A stretch of DNA of 64,000 nt. Source: Oxytricha trifallax. Its lineage: Eukaryota; Ciliophora; Spirotrichea; Sporadotrichida; Oxytrichidae. The notes under the pieces are model-generated. The model did not search any database, had not been told where the DNA came from, and saw only the letters and a list, made by a program, of their open reading frames with translations. The DNA is taken from positions 1 to 64,000 of the forward strand of contig ARYC01000140.1 of assembly GCA_000711775.1 (NCBI GenBank), in the 5' to 3' direction. Position numbers and translations under genes: made by a program. Positions 11,374 through 23,699 of this stretch are shown here, piece by piece. The stretch's first letter is position 1. Every line of letters starts with the position of its first letter.

Positions 11374-13355
11374 TCAATCTTCATATATTGTGTGGCGATA
11401 TAGATGCCTAAAATAATCAGAGAATAAACTCCAATTAATTATGATAAATTCTTCTGTTAAGTCATATAAAGTCTCTCCAGTAGCTCCTAATCTTTCTTTA
11501 AGCAAATTTTATTCATGAAATTTGAGAATGATCTATTCTATGAACCAGGGGTCAATCTTGTGTATGATGATATTTAAGATATCATAAATCAAATGAATAT
11601 TCAAAAGCACTTTATTATCACTCATGATATCTTAAGGATCTATAGTAGCACATGAATACAAAATCAAGCAAAACGTCTCAAGGCATTCATCCATATCGTG
11701 AATAAGCCATTAATCATTATCAGTCACTATCTTAGGTTTATTAATTTTCTAGAAATCGATAGGTTTATCTTTAGGTTTCTTGAAGGCTTGTCTTTTAAGC
11801 TAATCAATAATAGAATACTCTGAGTTCTTTAAGTCTCTCATAAACTGTAAAATACTGTCAGATTCCAGGAAACTCTTAACCCCTTAGTTTCTAATTATCA
11901 TTCTTTTCACTTTGCTATTAAGAGTGCTATCTTCCATTTTGAAGTCAAGAGTGATATCATGCCCAATTTTTGCATATAGTGCGATATCCATATCTTAACT
12001 TAAATATTTATGTTCTTTCATTTTCTTCATGACTTACTCCACAAGTTAATCATAGTCTTCACAGTATTGCAATAATCTTAAGATGTCATTCTTCTCGATA
12101 TCATTAGGCTTGAAATTTGTATTAATTTTATTCTTGAAATGAAATACTATTGAATCTACTACTAGTTTAAGTAGTAATGGATTGTCAACTGTTCTAGCAA
12201 TTAAAGTATTGTTTAAGATTGACATTGATTTAATGATTAGTGAAAATTCTTGATTATCATGCATTTATATCAAAAGCTAATTGATGAGATATTGCAAGGT
12301 CTATTTTATATATTTGTGAGAAATACCTTCGAAGACAAGATCACTCATTATACTTAAAAGTTCTAAAAGCTGTGAAAATTTGACTTGTTCTGGATTCTAT
12401 TGCATTATTTTCTGTTCTTAGTTTTGCATGAATAAATCAGTGATGACTTCTAGTAAAGTTTGGTCATACTAGTAAGTTAGTGTCTCAAATAGACGAGTGA
12501 TATCATCAAATTCAAACTAAATTTCTTAAGGCCACGTATCTTCACCTAACTGATTATCCTGGTTGAACCACATACTCTGCATTAAAAATTTACCTATAGT
12601 CTTCAATGGATGCACTTCAAGTGTCATAGACCCATCCTCTGTTTTAACTTAATTATTACTTTCGTTTTTAGCAAGTTCAAGTTATTACTTATAGATAAGT
12701 GCATGATAATGTGAAGTCCTAGATAGCAGCATTCGTTGAGATCTGAAAATCACTTTTTAGAGTTCATTGTAAAGAACTTAATATTTATCGGCCTAAACCC
12801 TATAGAACAAAATGTGCGCTAGAAGGAGGGCTTTTGTGAAAGTTTAACCATCCTCTAAGTCTTTGAAGTTTTTATTTATATCCTTAAAATATTGAGTGAA
12901 GTAAGGTAAACTTTATCTATTCTCTCTAAATATATATAGTAAACTTTTAATTTTACAAACTCAGTAATCAGTGTATACACCATCTTATGATCTTTAATTT
13001 CGCTCATAACTTCATACAGTACTTTAGTTTCTCTCTTCAAATCATACTGACTTGACCTTTTCTACTCGAGTACTTCAATAATTTAATCAATCTCTAAATT
13101 GAAATCAAAATCTTCATCTACATATTAAGCTTCCTGCAGTATTTTAATGTCATCTATGTTCATTATTTCAATTGGTTTACCTTGCTTTACTTTCTAATAT
13201 AGCTTTTTAGCATAGAAATAATCTCTATCGGAGTATGATTTAAGGTATTGGGAAGTGCTGAAACATTTTATAAGGAGATGTTTGTTACAGATTAGCAATT
13301 ACTATTTAGACTTGAAAGTTGATTTAATCAAGTATTTGAAGCCATTTTGTAACAT
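11374..13355 (-). CDS. Mitochondrial-type helical protein of unknown function
   Basis: The frame starts at ATG 13355 and stops at TGA 11374-11376, with one 31-nt intron (12956-12926, GTAAAA...ATTTAG) that restores phase (LITEF/RENRQSL). The first ~40 residues are basic and hydrophobic without acidic residues (MLQNGFKYLIKSTFKSKQQL ... KCFSTSQYLKS), typical of a mitochondrial presequence. The remaining ~600 residues are almost entirely amphipathic helices, resembling helical-repeat organelle RNA-handling proteins, but I see no diagnostic motif. The gene faces histone H2A across a ~280-bp divergent spacer. Confidence 0.8.
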
Positions 13356-13637
13356 TACTTAATTTATAAAATTAATTAATACCTTAAATTTATTTTACAA
13401 TCCATAATAGTATTAAAAATAATAGCGTTAAGATACTTTTAAATATACTATTTTACAAAATGACAATCAGTATATTTGATAGCTGTGAATATTGAAGGGT
13501 ATGATTTAGACTCGTAAATTTAAATATTCAACTAATTGATGGAGCTTTGCAGTCTTTAAGTATGGCTTAAGTCGCATTGAATAATATAATAAATTAAATC
13601 ATTCATAACTTACAAGCAAATTATTTATACATCACAA

Positions 13638-14045
13638 ATGGCAGGAAAAGGTAAAGGTGGACGTGGCAAGACAGCAGGTTCAGGAGTCAAACCAGTGTCA
13701 AAATCAGCCAAGGCAGGTCTCTAGTTTCCAGTTGGTAGAATCGCAAGATTCATGAAGCAAGGGCGTTATGCAGACAGAGTGGGAGCTGGTGCTCCAGTTT
13801 ACTTGGCAGCTGTGCTTGAGTATCTCGCTGCAGAAGTGCTTGAGTTGGCAGGAAATGCCGCTAGAGATAACAAGAAGACTAGAATTGTACCAAGACACAT
13901 TCAGTTGGCCATCAGAAATGACGAGGAACTGAACAAGCTACTCAACTCAGTCACAATCGCAAGTGGAGGTGTGTTGCCTAACATTCACGTGTTCTTGCTT
14001 CCTAGAAAGGGCAAGGGTGATAAGATCGATCAATCAGAGGAATGA
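13638..14045 (+). CDS. Histone H2A
   Basis: A single exon of 135 codons from ATG 13638 to TGA 14043-14045, with one in-frame TAG read as Gln ([18 protein letters not shown]). The full H2A fold is present: [52 protein letters not shown] and the docking region [14 protein letters not shown]2A pairs with H2B in the nucleosome core. There is no SQ[E/D]-phi motif at the C-terminus, which ends KIDQSEE, so it is not an obvious H2A.X. No IES interrupts it. Confidence 0.97.
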
Positions 14046-14159
14046 TTTGGACTATAATGATATCTGATTAATTATAAAGCATAAGCTAAGCTTAATTTCA
14101 TAAAACTTAAATTAAAGTAAATAAATTATTAATTATATTAATAATAATAATAATCTGTG

Positions 14160-14887
14160 ATGGAAAATAAGCAAACTCCGTAAGCATCTGATAATCAGAA
14201 TACTTAAGGTACTATCTCTTTCTTTTATATCCTTTTCACATTAAACATTCCTTTTAGAATCAACAATTGCCAGTGGTAATTGGATGAATGATCTAGAGTC
14301 AGTAGACAGACAATTAGAAGAAGAGGATAAGAAAAATGCTGTGTACAGAAAACGCATGCTCTATTTAATTCCATTCCAGTTCTTCTCGCTCTTCGCAACA
14401 ATCAAATATTTCCAAAACATTCAGAAAATTGCTAAAAAAATGTGGCCTAAAAGATAGAAAGCCACTGTCCTTAACTTCTTCTTTGTTGGTACAGCTCAGG
14501 CAATACTTTTCTCTACCTTTTATATTGGAGGCAGCTTGGCTATCTTAGGCATAAATCCTATTAAATTTATCAGAGAGAACAAAGTATTGCGGAATAATGA
14601 TAGAATGATCAGGCTACTTTATCATAATATATATCTCTTTGTTTTTGAATTCAAGTTTAGCAATATTAGTTGGAGGACCGACAAGTGACGAGTTGTCTCT
14701 AGATGAGAAAGTAATCGAATAATAAGTAAAAGGTATGAAGATGGCTGATGCTTTCATGTTAAGAACTTTCAAAGCCATGGGCCTCTCAGAAAAAACCATG
14801 ATTGCAATCGAGAAAGACTTAAGAGAGCAATAATAAGCTGCACTAGAATAAAAAAATACAAAGAAGCAAGACGATAGCAATAAATGA
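14160..14887 (+). CDS. Small membrane protein of unknown function
   Basis: ATG 14160; intron 14219-14257 (39 nt); one IES with pointer TTAG; TGA 14885-14887. The mature protein is about 190 residues with two hydrophobic stretches (YLIPFQFFSLFATIKYF and VLNFFFVGTAQAILFSTFYI), then a soluble Lys/Glu/Gln-rich C-terminus with GGPTSDELSLDEK. I do not recognise the family. Confidence 0.78.
14549..14669. other. IES, pointer TTAG
   Basis: TTAG occurs at 14545-14548 and 14666-14669, in the same codon phase. Excision converts two frames into one (GGSLAIL/VGGPTSDEL). Confidence 0.85.
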
Positions 14888-15064
14888 TTAAGAAATATAT
14901 AAACTAGTAAAGTTATTTAAATGCATTCACAATTGTTAATTAAGAAAAACATAAGCTTAAGTAAATGGCTTTTCATAGATTTAAAGCAAGTTAAATTTTT
15001 ATAATAATAAGGGAATTTGAAATTAAATAAAATAGCAAATGATATTATAAGTATTTAAGTAATA

Positions 15065-17044
15065 ATGAAATAAAAAGGGCCTGAAAGATAGTCTAGATTT
15101 TAGGAGGATAATGACTTCGAATCAATCAATAATAATCAATAAAATTCGTTATCTCCTTTTTAGCCTAACTATTAAAGACGGCCCGAATCAGATGATGAGT
15201 CAACTGGTTTGCTCAAGAAAAAGATAAACTTTAAAATGGAAGTTAATGCCAATCTTTTCATAATATGAAAATATTGGTAAATTTAATTTTATGGTAATAC
15301 TACTTATTTAAAAATTTTGCAAGCAAATTGAATATTAAAATCTTAATGGTTTGAAATTAGATAAGAGCTTGGACAATAGCAGAGATATGGAGATACAAAC
15401 TGATCCCACAATTGACGAATATTTGGAGTTAGTAGGGGGTTTTGGTAGATTTTAATTTTTCGCCTTTTTAGTACTTTTCCTTCTTATTTAACCAACTGGT
15501 TTCTTGCTCTACAACATACCTTTCTTAGAGTATGAACCCGCACTCAAGTGTTAGTAAAAATTATAAGATAAATCCCTCTAAAATAATAATGAATGGTTTG
15601 ATTGCAGCAAGTAGATAGCTTGCTTTTCAGATGAAAGCTCTAATTTAAACCATATAATTGATTTTGATAACTCCCGCACGCTTAAGAACTTTATTACAGA
15701 TATTGGGATGGAGTGTGAGAGCAAATTTAACATTAAACTAATTGGTTCTTTTTACTTTGTTGGAATGATAATTTCAATAATCTTGTGGATTAAATGCACA
15801 GACTATTTGGGTAGAAAAAATATCATAGCACTAGGCTCTATGTTGCAATTACTAGCTTACTCTGGAGTTTGTTTCGATAATCATAGTTTGAGCAAACTTT
15901 ATGTTATATACTTCATGCTTGGTATTGGCTCAGTAATTACGATATGCACATCTTACAACTACATGATTGAATTTACTCCGAAGAAGTATAAAATTGCAGT
16001 TGGCACTTTATATCTTGCTTTTTAAATCCTGCCTTGCATTATAACACCAGTTTATTTGACAATAATGTTTTCTCATGATTTAAGCTTTCTAATGATAATA
16101 GGCTTTTTAGCAGGAATGAGTGGATTTATTTTGCTGTTTCCCTTACCAGAGTCTCCACACTACTATTATAGCAAAGACTGTTACATTGAATGCTAAGATG
16201 CACTTAACTACATTGCTAGGTTTAATGGCTCTGAACATATCGTTGATATGACAAGGCAGATCGAAGAGAAGAGTAATTCAAGCTTTCAAAGGTTGTAATC
16301 CACGCTAAAAGAAACGCAATTCAGGTGGTTCATTAGGCAAATTATGCAAAATAATCACAACGCTAATTTCTTGGTATTAAAAAAAGAAGCGACATTAAAA
16401 GAATCAATCTCTTAAAATAATCAACAATTCCAGCAATATTAATTACATGCTGGACTGTTGCGTCTTTCAATTATTATCTCATACTCTTCCATTTATAAGA
16501 CATGTCAGGTAGTATTTACATGAATAGTATTGCAGGGTCTCTGGGTGAATTTACAGGAAGTGTTCTAATCGGAAGTTTCATTATAGAATACGGCTAAAAG
16601 AACACTATGCTAATAAGTTTCACTTTGATGATCGTTACAGCTTTGATTTATCAATTACCCATTCTTTCAACTCCAATTTACTTTGCCTGCAGCATTTTCG
16701 GCTTGAAATTAGCTTTATGTTTTGGATTTGCATCCACTTTTACAGGATCTAATTCTATGTTTAAAGAGGAGCTTGTCGCCATAATATTTGCTATTTGTAA
16801 TCTTGTGGCTAGATTCTTCTCTATATTTGCGCCAATTGTAGCTTCCTCTGAAAACCCTAATACTGTGATCTATAGTTACATATTGCTCTCTATTATCGGT
16901 GTCTTATGTTCATTTTGTCTAGATTCTAATTATTTATATATTAATTTTAAACAAGATGAGAATGGAACGCGAAAAAGGTCAAGAAAGAACTCTCCTTTCA
17001 ATAATGAATAATTAAGTAATAGTTAAAGTTCTCATTAATTATGA
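15065..17044 (+). CDS. Major facilitator superfamily transporter (SLC22-like)
   Basis: ATG 15065 to TGA 17042-17044, with one IES. After a Q/N-rich cytosolic lead, the family start IDEYLELVGGFGRFQFF leads into TM1. A large Cys-containing extracellular loop follows, then TM2 and the MFS signature KCTDYLGRKNIIALGSM after it. PLPESPHYYYSK at the mid-protein loop matches the PESPR-type motif of organic-ion/sugar transporters. About 12 hydrophobic segments can be counted. Near 16375-16400, just after a seven-A run, the open frame shifts by one base (NFLVLKKE versus IPAILITCWTVASFNYYL); I cannot tell whether this is a sequence error, a tiny IES or a mutation. The substrate is unknown. Confidence 0.88.
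15257..15344. other. IES, pointer AATCTT
   Basis: AATCTT occurs at 15251-15256 and 15339-15344. Excision removes an in-frame stop and joins MEVNANL to NGLKLDKSLDN in the MFS gene. Confidence 0.88.
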
Positions 17045-17194
17045 GAGGAGATAAGTAACAAAAATGGTAATAGAGTAATTATTTAAATTTTGATTTAAGA
17101 ATTTTTTGTAATTATAAAACATCTTTATAGAGAGATTCATCTATTAAGGCTAAAATACTTGTTTTACTAGAGAACGTATTAATGTATAAACTAA

Positions 17195-18907
17195 TCAATT
17201 AAGGTAAAATTCAATATTTAATTGCTCATATAATCTTTTAAATTCTTCTCTTACGATTTTACATATTTTTCCTATATTATTTTCTTCCCCATTAAATTTT
17301 AAACAATTATCAAAGACTAATTGCATGTCGTCTAAGAACTCCTACATCCTGTGATAGTAGTTAGTATTAAGACGTTATTTTATAGTCCCGAAATCCATTG
17401 GGTTCCTTATTATATTGAAATAGTCAGGGACGCCGAGTCTCTCAGGGTCTACAGGCTCATGAAAGATCCAAGATTAGTTAAATTTCCATATTGAATTCAT
17501 CAATCTTTTCGCGGCTTTATCCCAAGATTCATAAATCGGTGCGTTTTCAGGGAACTTAGGGAGTTAGAGCTTTTCTAGAGAAGAAGGGTCTTTCCAAAAC
17601 TTAGCAATCTCTGGGTACATTTATTCAAATTTATCCATTTCTTCAATGGAAATTGGCTCCCATGCACCATCCTTTAGCACTGTGAGCACGTATCTCTTTT
17701 ATTATTTTTTCTCTGAAGTTGCTGCAGGAGGATTCTTCTTAGCCAAGTTTGATGGTAGTTAGGGAGTTGGTTATTATATTACAACCTCTTGTTGTTATTA
17801 CTAAGTCACCGCAGCCTATTTTTTCTGTTTACTTTATTAGCGCAAATCTTCTAATGTTTTAGCCCCATTTTTTATAAGTAGACTAATGATCTATTGTGCA
17901 TTACTTCTTCTAGCGATTATCATTGGAGTTTATTGTTTTTTATCTTCATGATTTACATCTGCTCTCTGTTAAATTAAAAACTCTACAGTATCAATCTTTC
18001 TACCTCTCACCGCATAGTAAATTGGAGTCTGGCCATTATGATCAACCAAGTCGCAATCGGCACCTAATAAAGCTAGCTTTTTACATACTTCTAAGTGACC
18101 TTCTCTTGCTGCATAAAATATAGAAGTTTAACCATAGGCATCTAAGTGATTTGGTAGGCACCCATTTTTTACAAAAATTTCTACTAGATTGACGTTTCCC
18201 TCTCTACTCGCATAGAACAATGGGGTCTAGCTAAGTGAGTCACTTGTACATGGGTCCACTCCTTCTGATATCAAATATTCAACCATTTTCTAGGCTTAAG
18301 CATGATCTTTAATTAAAGTTCCTTAAAATATCGCATTGTGTTTCAAATTTTCCTCCATTATATATTTGATACTGATGCCAAGTTTTTCCTGCTCTTGCTT
18401 GACTAAATTGACATCTCCTTTTTTCACAGCATCCATGATCTACTTAGTAATCTGGGCAGAGATCTATAGGTTCTATTGCATATGATAAGAAGATGGTGCC
18501 ACACTGGATCCTTAAATTCCCTGCATACTTCCGCTCCCTGTTGTGGTTGGCTATTTTTATTAGGCCCCCATAGTACCACTATTATTGTTTGCTGGAGCGC
18601 TGTTATTATTGTTAGCTGACCCATGTTTGCTTGCATGTGGTGTCGAACTTGCATTATTTGGTTTGGCTGATGTAGATATAACTCCCTCATCATCGCTTTC
18701 TGGATCATTGCCTCTATTTTAACTATTATCCACATGCTATAAATAGTTTTGGTACTGCTATTATTGATCAACAATCATTTCTTGATTTTAGTCTGGCTTG
18801 ACCTCATCTCCATTTAAATACTAATTATTCTGCTCCTTACTAATATAATTAAAGCTAAGGGATGGTTCTATTACCTCTGAATGATTTTTACTCCCAAATT
18901 TTGTATC
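17195..18907 (-). CDS. Ankyrin-repeat plus bromodomain protein
   Basis: One frame is open from an upstream splice-like site (TTTTTTAG before 18907) to TGA 17195-17197; the first in-frame ATG is at 18778, but coding-like sequence extends upstream of it, so a 5' exon is probably missing. Order: Q/N-rich N-terminus; about five ankyrin repeats ([56 protein letters not shown]); Q-rich linker; C-terminal bromodomain ([42 protein letters not shown] with the acetyl-lysine-binding Asn). Bromodomains read acetylated histones, so this is presumably a chromatin factor. No IES is apparent in the 1.7 kb. Confidence 0.92.
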
Positions 18908-18930
18908 CTAAAAAATCTAATATTGATTGA

Positions 18931-19970
18931 ATCATAAAGTCTTATTCTTAATTCTATATATTTCTATCATTTTTAGCATTTTTATACTAAATTTATATTT
19001 TCAATTTTATCTTAAAATTTGACAGAATTTACTCTAAAGCTTGATTTTTTCAATAATTATATAAATTATTATTTTCTATAATCCTTAATTTTGGCTCTCA
19101 GTACTATATTCATATAGCAGGCAAATGAAAAAATTTGATTTAAACTGATTTTTATAATTAAAATATAATGATTTTAATCTGCCATCTTATTCAGTACTTC
19201 AATAATATGCTTTTAAAACAATTATTTAATTAAAATATGTAGGGTAAAACGCTCCACCTCAAAGTTAAGATTAATAGTGGATTTTTTTTATAGACTTTGG
19301 TTTTGAAATGTTTATTAAATTTTTATATTTTCCTGATTTTCATATTCTTGATCTATTTGCTAATCATCAACCATATGTCCTCCATTTTGATCATTATTTA
19401 AACTCCAAATATTTTAATCAATAATTAGGCCAAAAAAATAAATAAATAATTTTGGGATAGATTATTTAAAATTATTTATATTAAAATTTTTAATTTCTTG
19501 TGTCTTTAATGGTAATTTGAGATTAAATAAAGTTGAAATACTCTATTTAGGAAATAAGACATTAGAGTTCTTTCATAAACTACAAGAATATATCAAAATA
19601 AAATCTAAAGCCTTTTTAACATATAATAAATTAAAAATCTTTGAGTAGATTATTGATATAATCTTTTCCATTTTTGAATGTTTAATATTGCAGTTAACAA
19701 ATATTATAAATCTATAAAATATTGTAATGAATAGAAAAGTCTTAAATAAATTTCTTGAAACATTACAAATTTTTAAGCAGATATTTACTTTTATGAAAAT
19801 AAAGATTCCCTAGCTTTACATTTTAAAAACTAAAAATAATAGTTTAAGGTTTATGATTCTAATCTTAATTAATATTTGTATTTTAATTATTAAAAGTTCT
19901 CTTGTAGTTAATTATTATTTATTGATAAATAATAATAATCAATAAACAGGTCATTTAATTTAATGATAAA
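18931..19970. other. AT-rich spacer with one long TGA-free minus frame
   Basis: No recognisable gene. On the minus strand 19577-18960 is open for ~205 codons under the ciliate code and includes an N/Q/D-rich, protein-like stretch (NNDQNGGHMVDDQQIDQEYE). It could be an upstream segment of the bromodomain gene or chance; there is no start or splice site I can defend. Confidence 0.3.
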
Positions 19971-20655
19971 TCATTCTAACTAATAGCATTAATTAATATT
20001 TTAATTTTCCTGCTATATAATATCTTGCTAGTCTTATTTGCTTTCTTACATCATCTCAGCCTCCTCTTCTTAAATTACTTGATCTGCGGCCTATCCATTC
20101 AAATTTTGAATATTAATTAAGTCCTCAGGGCCTCTCTGATACTTAACTTCCTCCATAGGTTAGTCTTGTTCTTAAACATTCTGATTACTTTCTAATTGCA
20201 CATCCACTGCCTAATTTGCCTCATTTTGCGGAAGATGAGAGTGCGTTTGGTGAGAATCTTCGGCATCATTATGAATGCCATTAGGTTGTTAATCTTCTTA
20301 AATACGCTCATCTCTCTTTAAATTTTCACATTCATTACAACTATGACTATGCCTTAGATTATCCTTATAATTATAAACCCTAGTTAAAATCAGCCTTCTA
20401 TTTTACGAGACACAAATTACTATTTAACCTAATAACCTGATACTAACTAACTAATTTGTTATCAAATTCATTAAGTACTAAATATCATAACAAAGATAGT
20501 GATTTAGGGCATTACGTATTTTCATTTCTCCCCACACTTAAATCCTATTGATCTGAAACTCCATTTCCTACATTGGCTTGCACCTAATCGTCTATTGAGG
20601 CCCTATTGATATGCTCATCGACTATCTAAGCCTACTGGTTTTGTTCTTCACTCAT
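19971..20655 (-). CDS. Gln-rich acidic protein, unknown
   Basis: ATG 20655 (MSEEQNQQAQIVDEHINRAS), an intron 20515-20380 (GTAATG...AACTAG) and TGA 19971-19973 give about 180 residues of low-complexity Q/E/N sequence. A single CNEC motif and His-rich stretch (LRHSHSCNECENLKRDER) follow the splice. No domain is recognised; composition matches the disordered proteins common in this genus. Confidence 0.6.
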
Positions 20656-21187
20656 TTTTTTCACTGTTTTATAGCGCCAACTAAGAAATATACAAAATAT
20701 ATAAATTTAATTATATTTTGAATGTTTAAAAATATTCTATGTTTTAGATTGGCATAGCTTTGCAATAATTGCTGAAATTTATGCAATTTGTATATAATTT
20801 ATACATTTTTATGATAGATATATTCCTAAATATCTAGTGATACCTAAGGAAAATTTACAAAATATCTTCTATATATTTATATTTAAATTAATAAAAAACT
20901 AGAAAAATTATATTTATAAAAAATGTTTTGAAATATGTGTGACTAAGTTTATAATTAATTAATTTAATATAATTAAGATTTAATATAAGTTAGGAGCTTA
21001 AAAGCATTTTTAAATTTCTTAAATATTTAAACACAAACTTTTAATTGTTCATGTTATGCAATTTAATTTGATTTATGAATACAAATTAATTATGGAAAAT
21101 TTTTTATTATAAAAAATTAATATAGATTAATTTATATTTTTTAATGGACAGAGCGTTACCTGAGTTTAACAGAGTTTTACACTAAAA
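20656..21187. other. Divergent intergenic spacer
   Basis: Very AT-rich, between the start of a minus-strand gene and the start of the CFAP97-type gene. No coding frame or repeat is seen. Confidence 0.6.
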
Positions 21188-23665
21188 ATGGCTGAAGCAA
21201 AGCAAACGACTGCATAGATAAAAGTTTCAATTTATTAATACTTGTGTATAACATTATCAATGTAAAATATAATAAATAATTATATAAAAGTTGGGAGAAT
21301 CGAAGCCAGTCGTTGATAATAGTTTACCAGGATCATTTAGATATCCTATCATTAAAACTAAGAAAGAATAACTATTGGAAGGTTAGTAAAATTTATAAAA
21401 TAAAAGAGGAAATTATTGAAGTTAACAATAAACAAAATAAATATCAATTATTTGGATGATAATTTACTTAATATTTTTAGAAAGATGCACTGAAATTGAA
21501 AAGGCGAATAGAATACTGCTAGAAAAAATGACCAATATTATATAAGAGATTAATTTTATATTATTACATTATTGTAATTAATGAAAAATTATTTTACTTG
21601 TAGTATTATGACTAATCATTAAAATGCAGCTTCTACTTTAAAGAAAGTGGGAGCAAATAATATATAAATTGGGCTCTCCTAAGATTTAATGACAAGTTAA
21701 AATACTTAAATTTATTTTAAACTCTGTTTTTATAGGGCAAATTATAAAAGTATAACTTATTAAAATTATAATAAAATGGTCAACGATCAAAATCGCTAAA
21801 TAGAGGAGTTAGGCAGAAAGAATATTAAAGAATTACAAATGACAATGAATTCTTATTAAGAAGACTTCAAGATAGGTCCTCGCACTATAATGTTTGTGAT
21901 TGGGAAATTGAAAGGAAAAAATAAGAAAAGCTATTGAAAAAGATCTGCTATAGATTTGGCACAAATTATAATCTATGCTCATTTTTAATCTATTAGAATC
22001 AAATGTTTTATGAGCAATACTATCCTCCTAATTTTTTTAAGAAAAAAAATAGAAAGAGCAAACACGGGAAGTCAATTCTGGGTAATGATCCAAATCAAGA
22101 AATATTTCATTATTACCAAAGCAATTTAAAATCCAGTAATCTTTAACTTGAGCCAATTGAAGATAAATAAGAAGATTCCAAATCAATAAATTCATAGCCA
22201 AGTGGTTTACCTAAATTAGATGAGAGAAGAAGTTCAGCTTAAGCATCACGCAGTAATATTTAGAAGAGGCTTAATGATTCGAAAGAGTATGATTAATCCC
22301 CAATTTAAATACCAAGCAGTGCTTAAGTCTACCTTAATAATGTGAATTAAGTAAATGATGGATCTCACTATAAAAGGCCATCTTACTCTAGGGATGATTA
22401 TGCATCTACAAACTCAAAACTATCCCAACTATCCAAAAGAGTAATAAGTAGACCTTTACTTTAGACACAGGGTTAAATGTAGACCAATCATTCTTTCACA
22501 AATTAAACAGTCAAAAACAATCAATAATAATTGAACTTTCATGGCTCACAACCTATGCCATAAATGCAAACTGATCCAAATAAAAGCTTTAATTTAGTTG
22601 CCAAAAAGCGCCCACCACCTCTAAACATAGGTTATAATGAACTTGGTGTCGATTTGACTCGTTAAGTTCTTTATAGAAACTTTCATTAAATAGAAAGACA
22701 GATCTTTTTAGTTGAAATTTCAAGGAATGCTAAGAAAGTTTTCATATTGCTATTCCCTAATTTCGAATAAGCAGAAACCTATTTGCATTGTGTACTGGCA
22801 GAGAAGTAAGCTTAAAAGTTGATGAGTGAAAGCAATAATATGTTTGAAGAATTTGTTAAGAGATTTTACATAAGGTTTGGAAAGCTTTAGATTGAAGGGT
22901 TCCACAGCAAAATAATTAATAATTATACATCTAATGCTAGTAACTCTAAAATCCCAAGTCAATTAGACCAAAGTAACAATCAATCTAGACTTAATAATCA
23001 AAGTGTAAGTCCAATGAGAGGAGGAGGGCGATAGTATTTAAATGAGCAGTCTCAATCTCAAATTAAAGGTGGGCTTTTTAACATAAACCCTAAAATTAAA
23101 AATGCTTATGGAATGACTCCAACAACTATAGATAAATAAATTGAGGAGATTAGTACAAGGAATCTAAATGAAGTATCAAAAAATAGGAGGGACAGCGAAA
23201 GATATGAAAATCAAGAGTCTTATTAAATTTAAAACTCTGGAGAAATTAATAATGCAGGCATATTTGCTAACAATAGCGACCAATAACAAGAAAGCAAGCA
23301 TATATATTAAAGCATATTGAATAATGAAGAGGATGAAGAATAAAAATACTCAGAAGTACAAAAAAAGAATGAGTTTACTCTTAGTCCGAACCAAGATAAT
23401 GACAATAAGAGCTAATCTTTATCTTTTATTAAAATATATACTTCCTCTCTATATGATTCTTTAATCAATATATTTAAGATATTTTATATCTTAAGGCAAT
23501 AGTACAGACGGATAATTGTAGAAATTAAGTCCATTAGATATGTCTAAATTACAATTTTAAGAATAAGCAAAACAAAGTATACAAAGTAGGTAAAGTACAA
23601 GTCAAAATAAAGAATACATTCTCCCGATAGATGACTCCCCAAAATATAATAATGACTTTGAATGA
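21188..23665 (+). CDS. CFAP97/Hemingway-domain protein
   Basis: ATG 21188 to TGA 23663-23665, with introns 21224-21290 and 21382-21480 and three IESs. After removal, a CFAP97 (Hemingway/KIAA1430) domain appears at the N-terminus: ERCTEIEKANRILLEKM, then SLNRGVRQKEYQRITNDN, EFLLRRLQDRSSHYNVCDWE and KKQEKLLKKICYRF. Family members are needed for axonemes of cilia and sperm. A long S/Q/N-rich tail follows, with a more ordered section (LTRQVLYRNFHQIERQIFLV to FVKRFYIRFGKLQIEG). At the first junction an 8-9 base repeat (ATAAAAGTT) brackets the deleted segment, but only the GT-AG cut keeps the frame, so it is called an intron. Confidence 0.88.
21540..21607. other. IES, pointer TATT
   Basis: TATT occurs at 21536-21539 and 21604-21607. 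Excision gives LLEKMTNI/MTNHQNAAS in the CFAP97-type gene; no GT donor exists at the left edge, which argues against an intron. Confidence 0.8.
21704..21777. other. IES, pointer TAAAAT
   Basis: TAAAAT occurs at 21698-21703 and 21772-21777. Excision joins DLMTSQN to GQRSKSLNRGVRQ in one frame. Confidence 0.85.
23426..23492. other. IES, pointer TATCTT
   Basis: TATCTT occurs at 23420-23425 and 23487-23492. Excision gives SQSLSQ/GNSTDGQLQK and the gene's true C-terminus. Confidence 0.85.
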
Positions 23666-23699
23666 GCTAGTTATTTTTAATCATAATTTAATTTTAATA

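Noticed and set aside
13704-13898. Minus-strand open frame over the histone
   Set aside because: Antisense of histone H2A, whose fold is unmistakable on the plus strand.
18424-18774. 116-codon minus-strand frame
   Set aside because: Wrong frame; the ankyrin/bromodomain frame runs through the same bases with TAA/TAG as Gln.
21218-21295. IES with pointer ATAAAAGTT
   Set aside because: The repeat is real, but cutting at it breaks the frame; the GT-AG cut 21224-21290 keeps it, so an intron is preferred.
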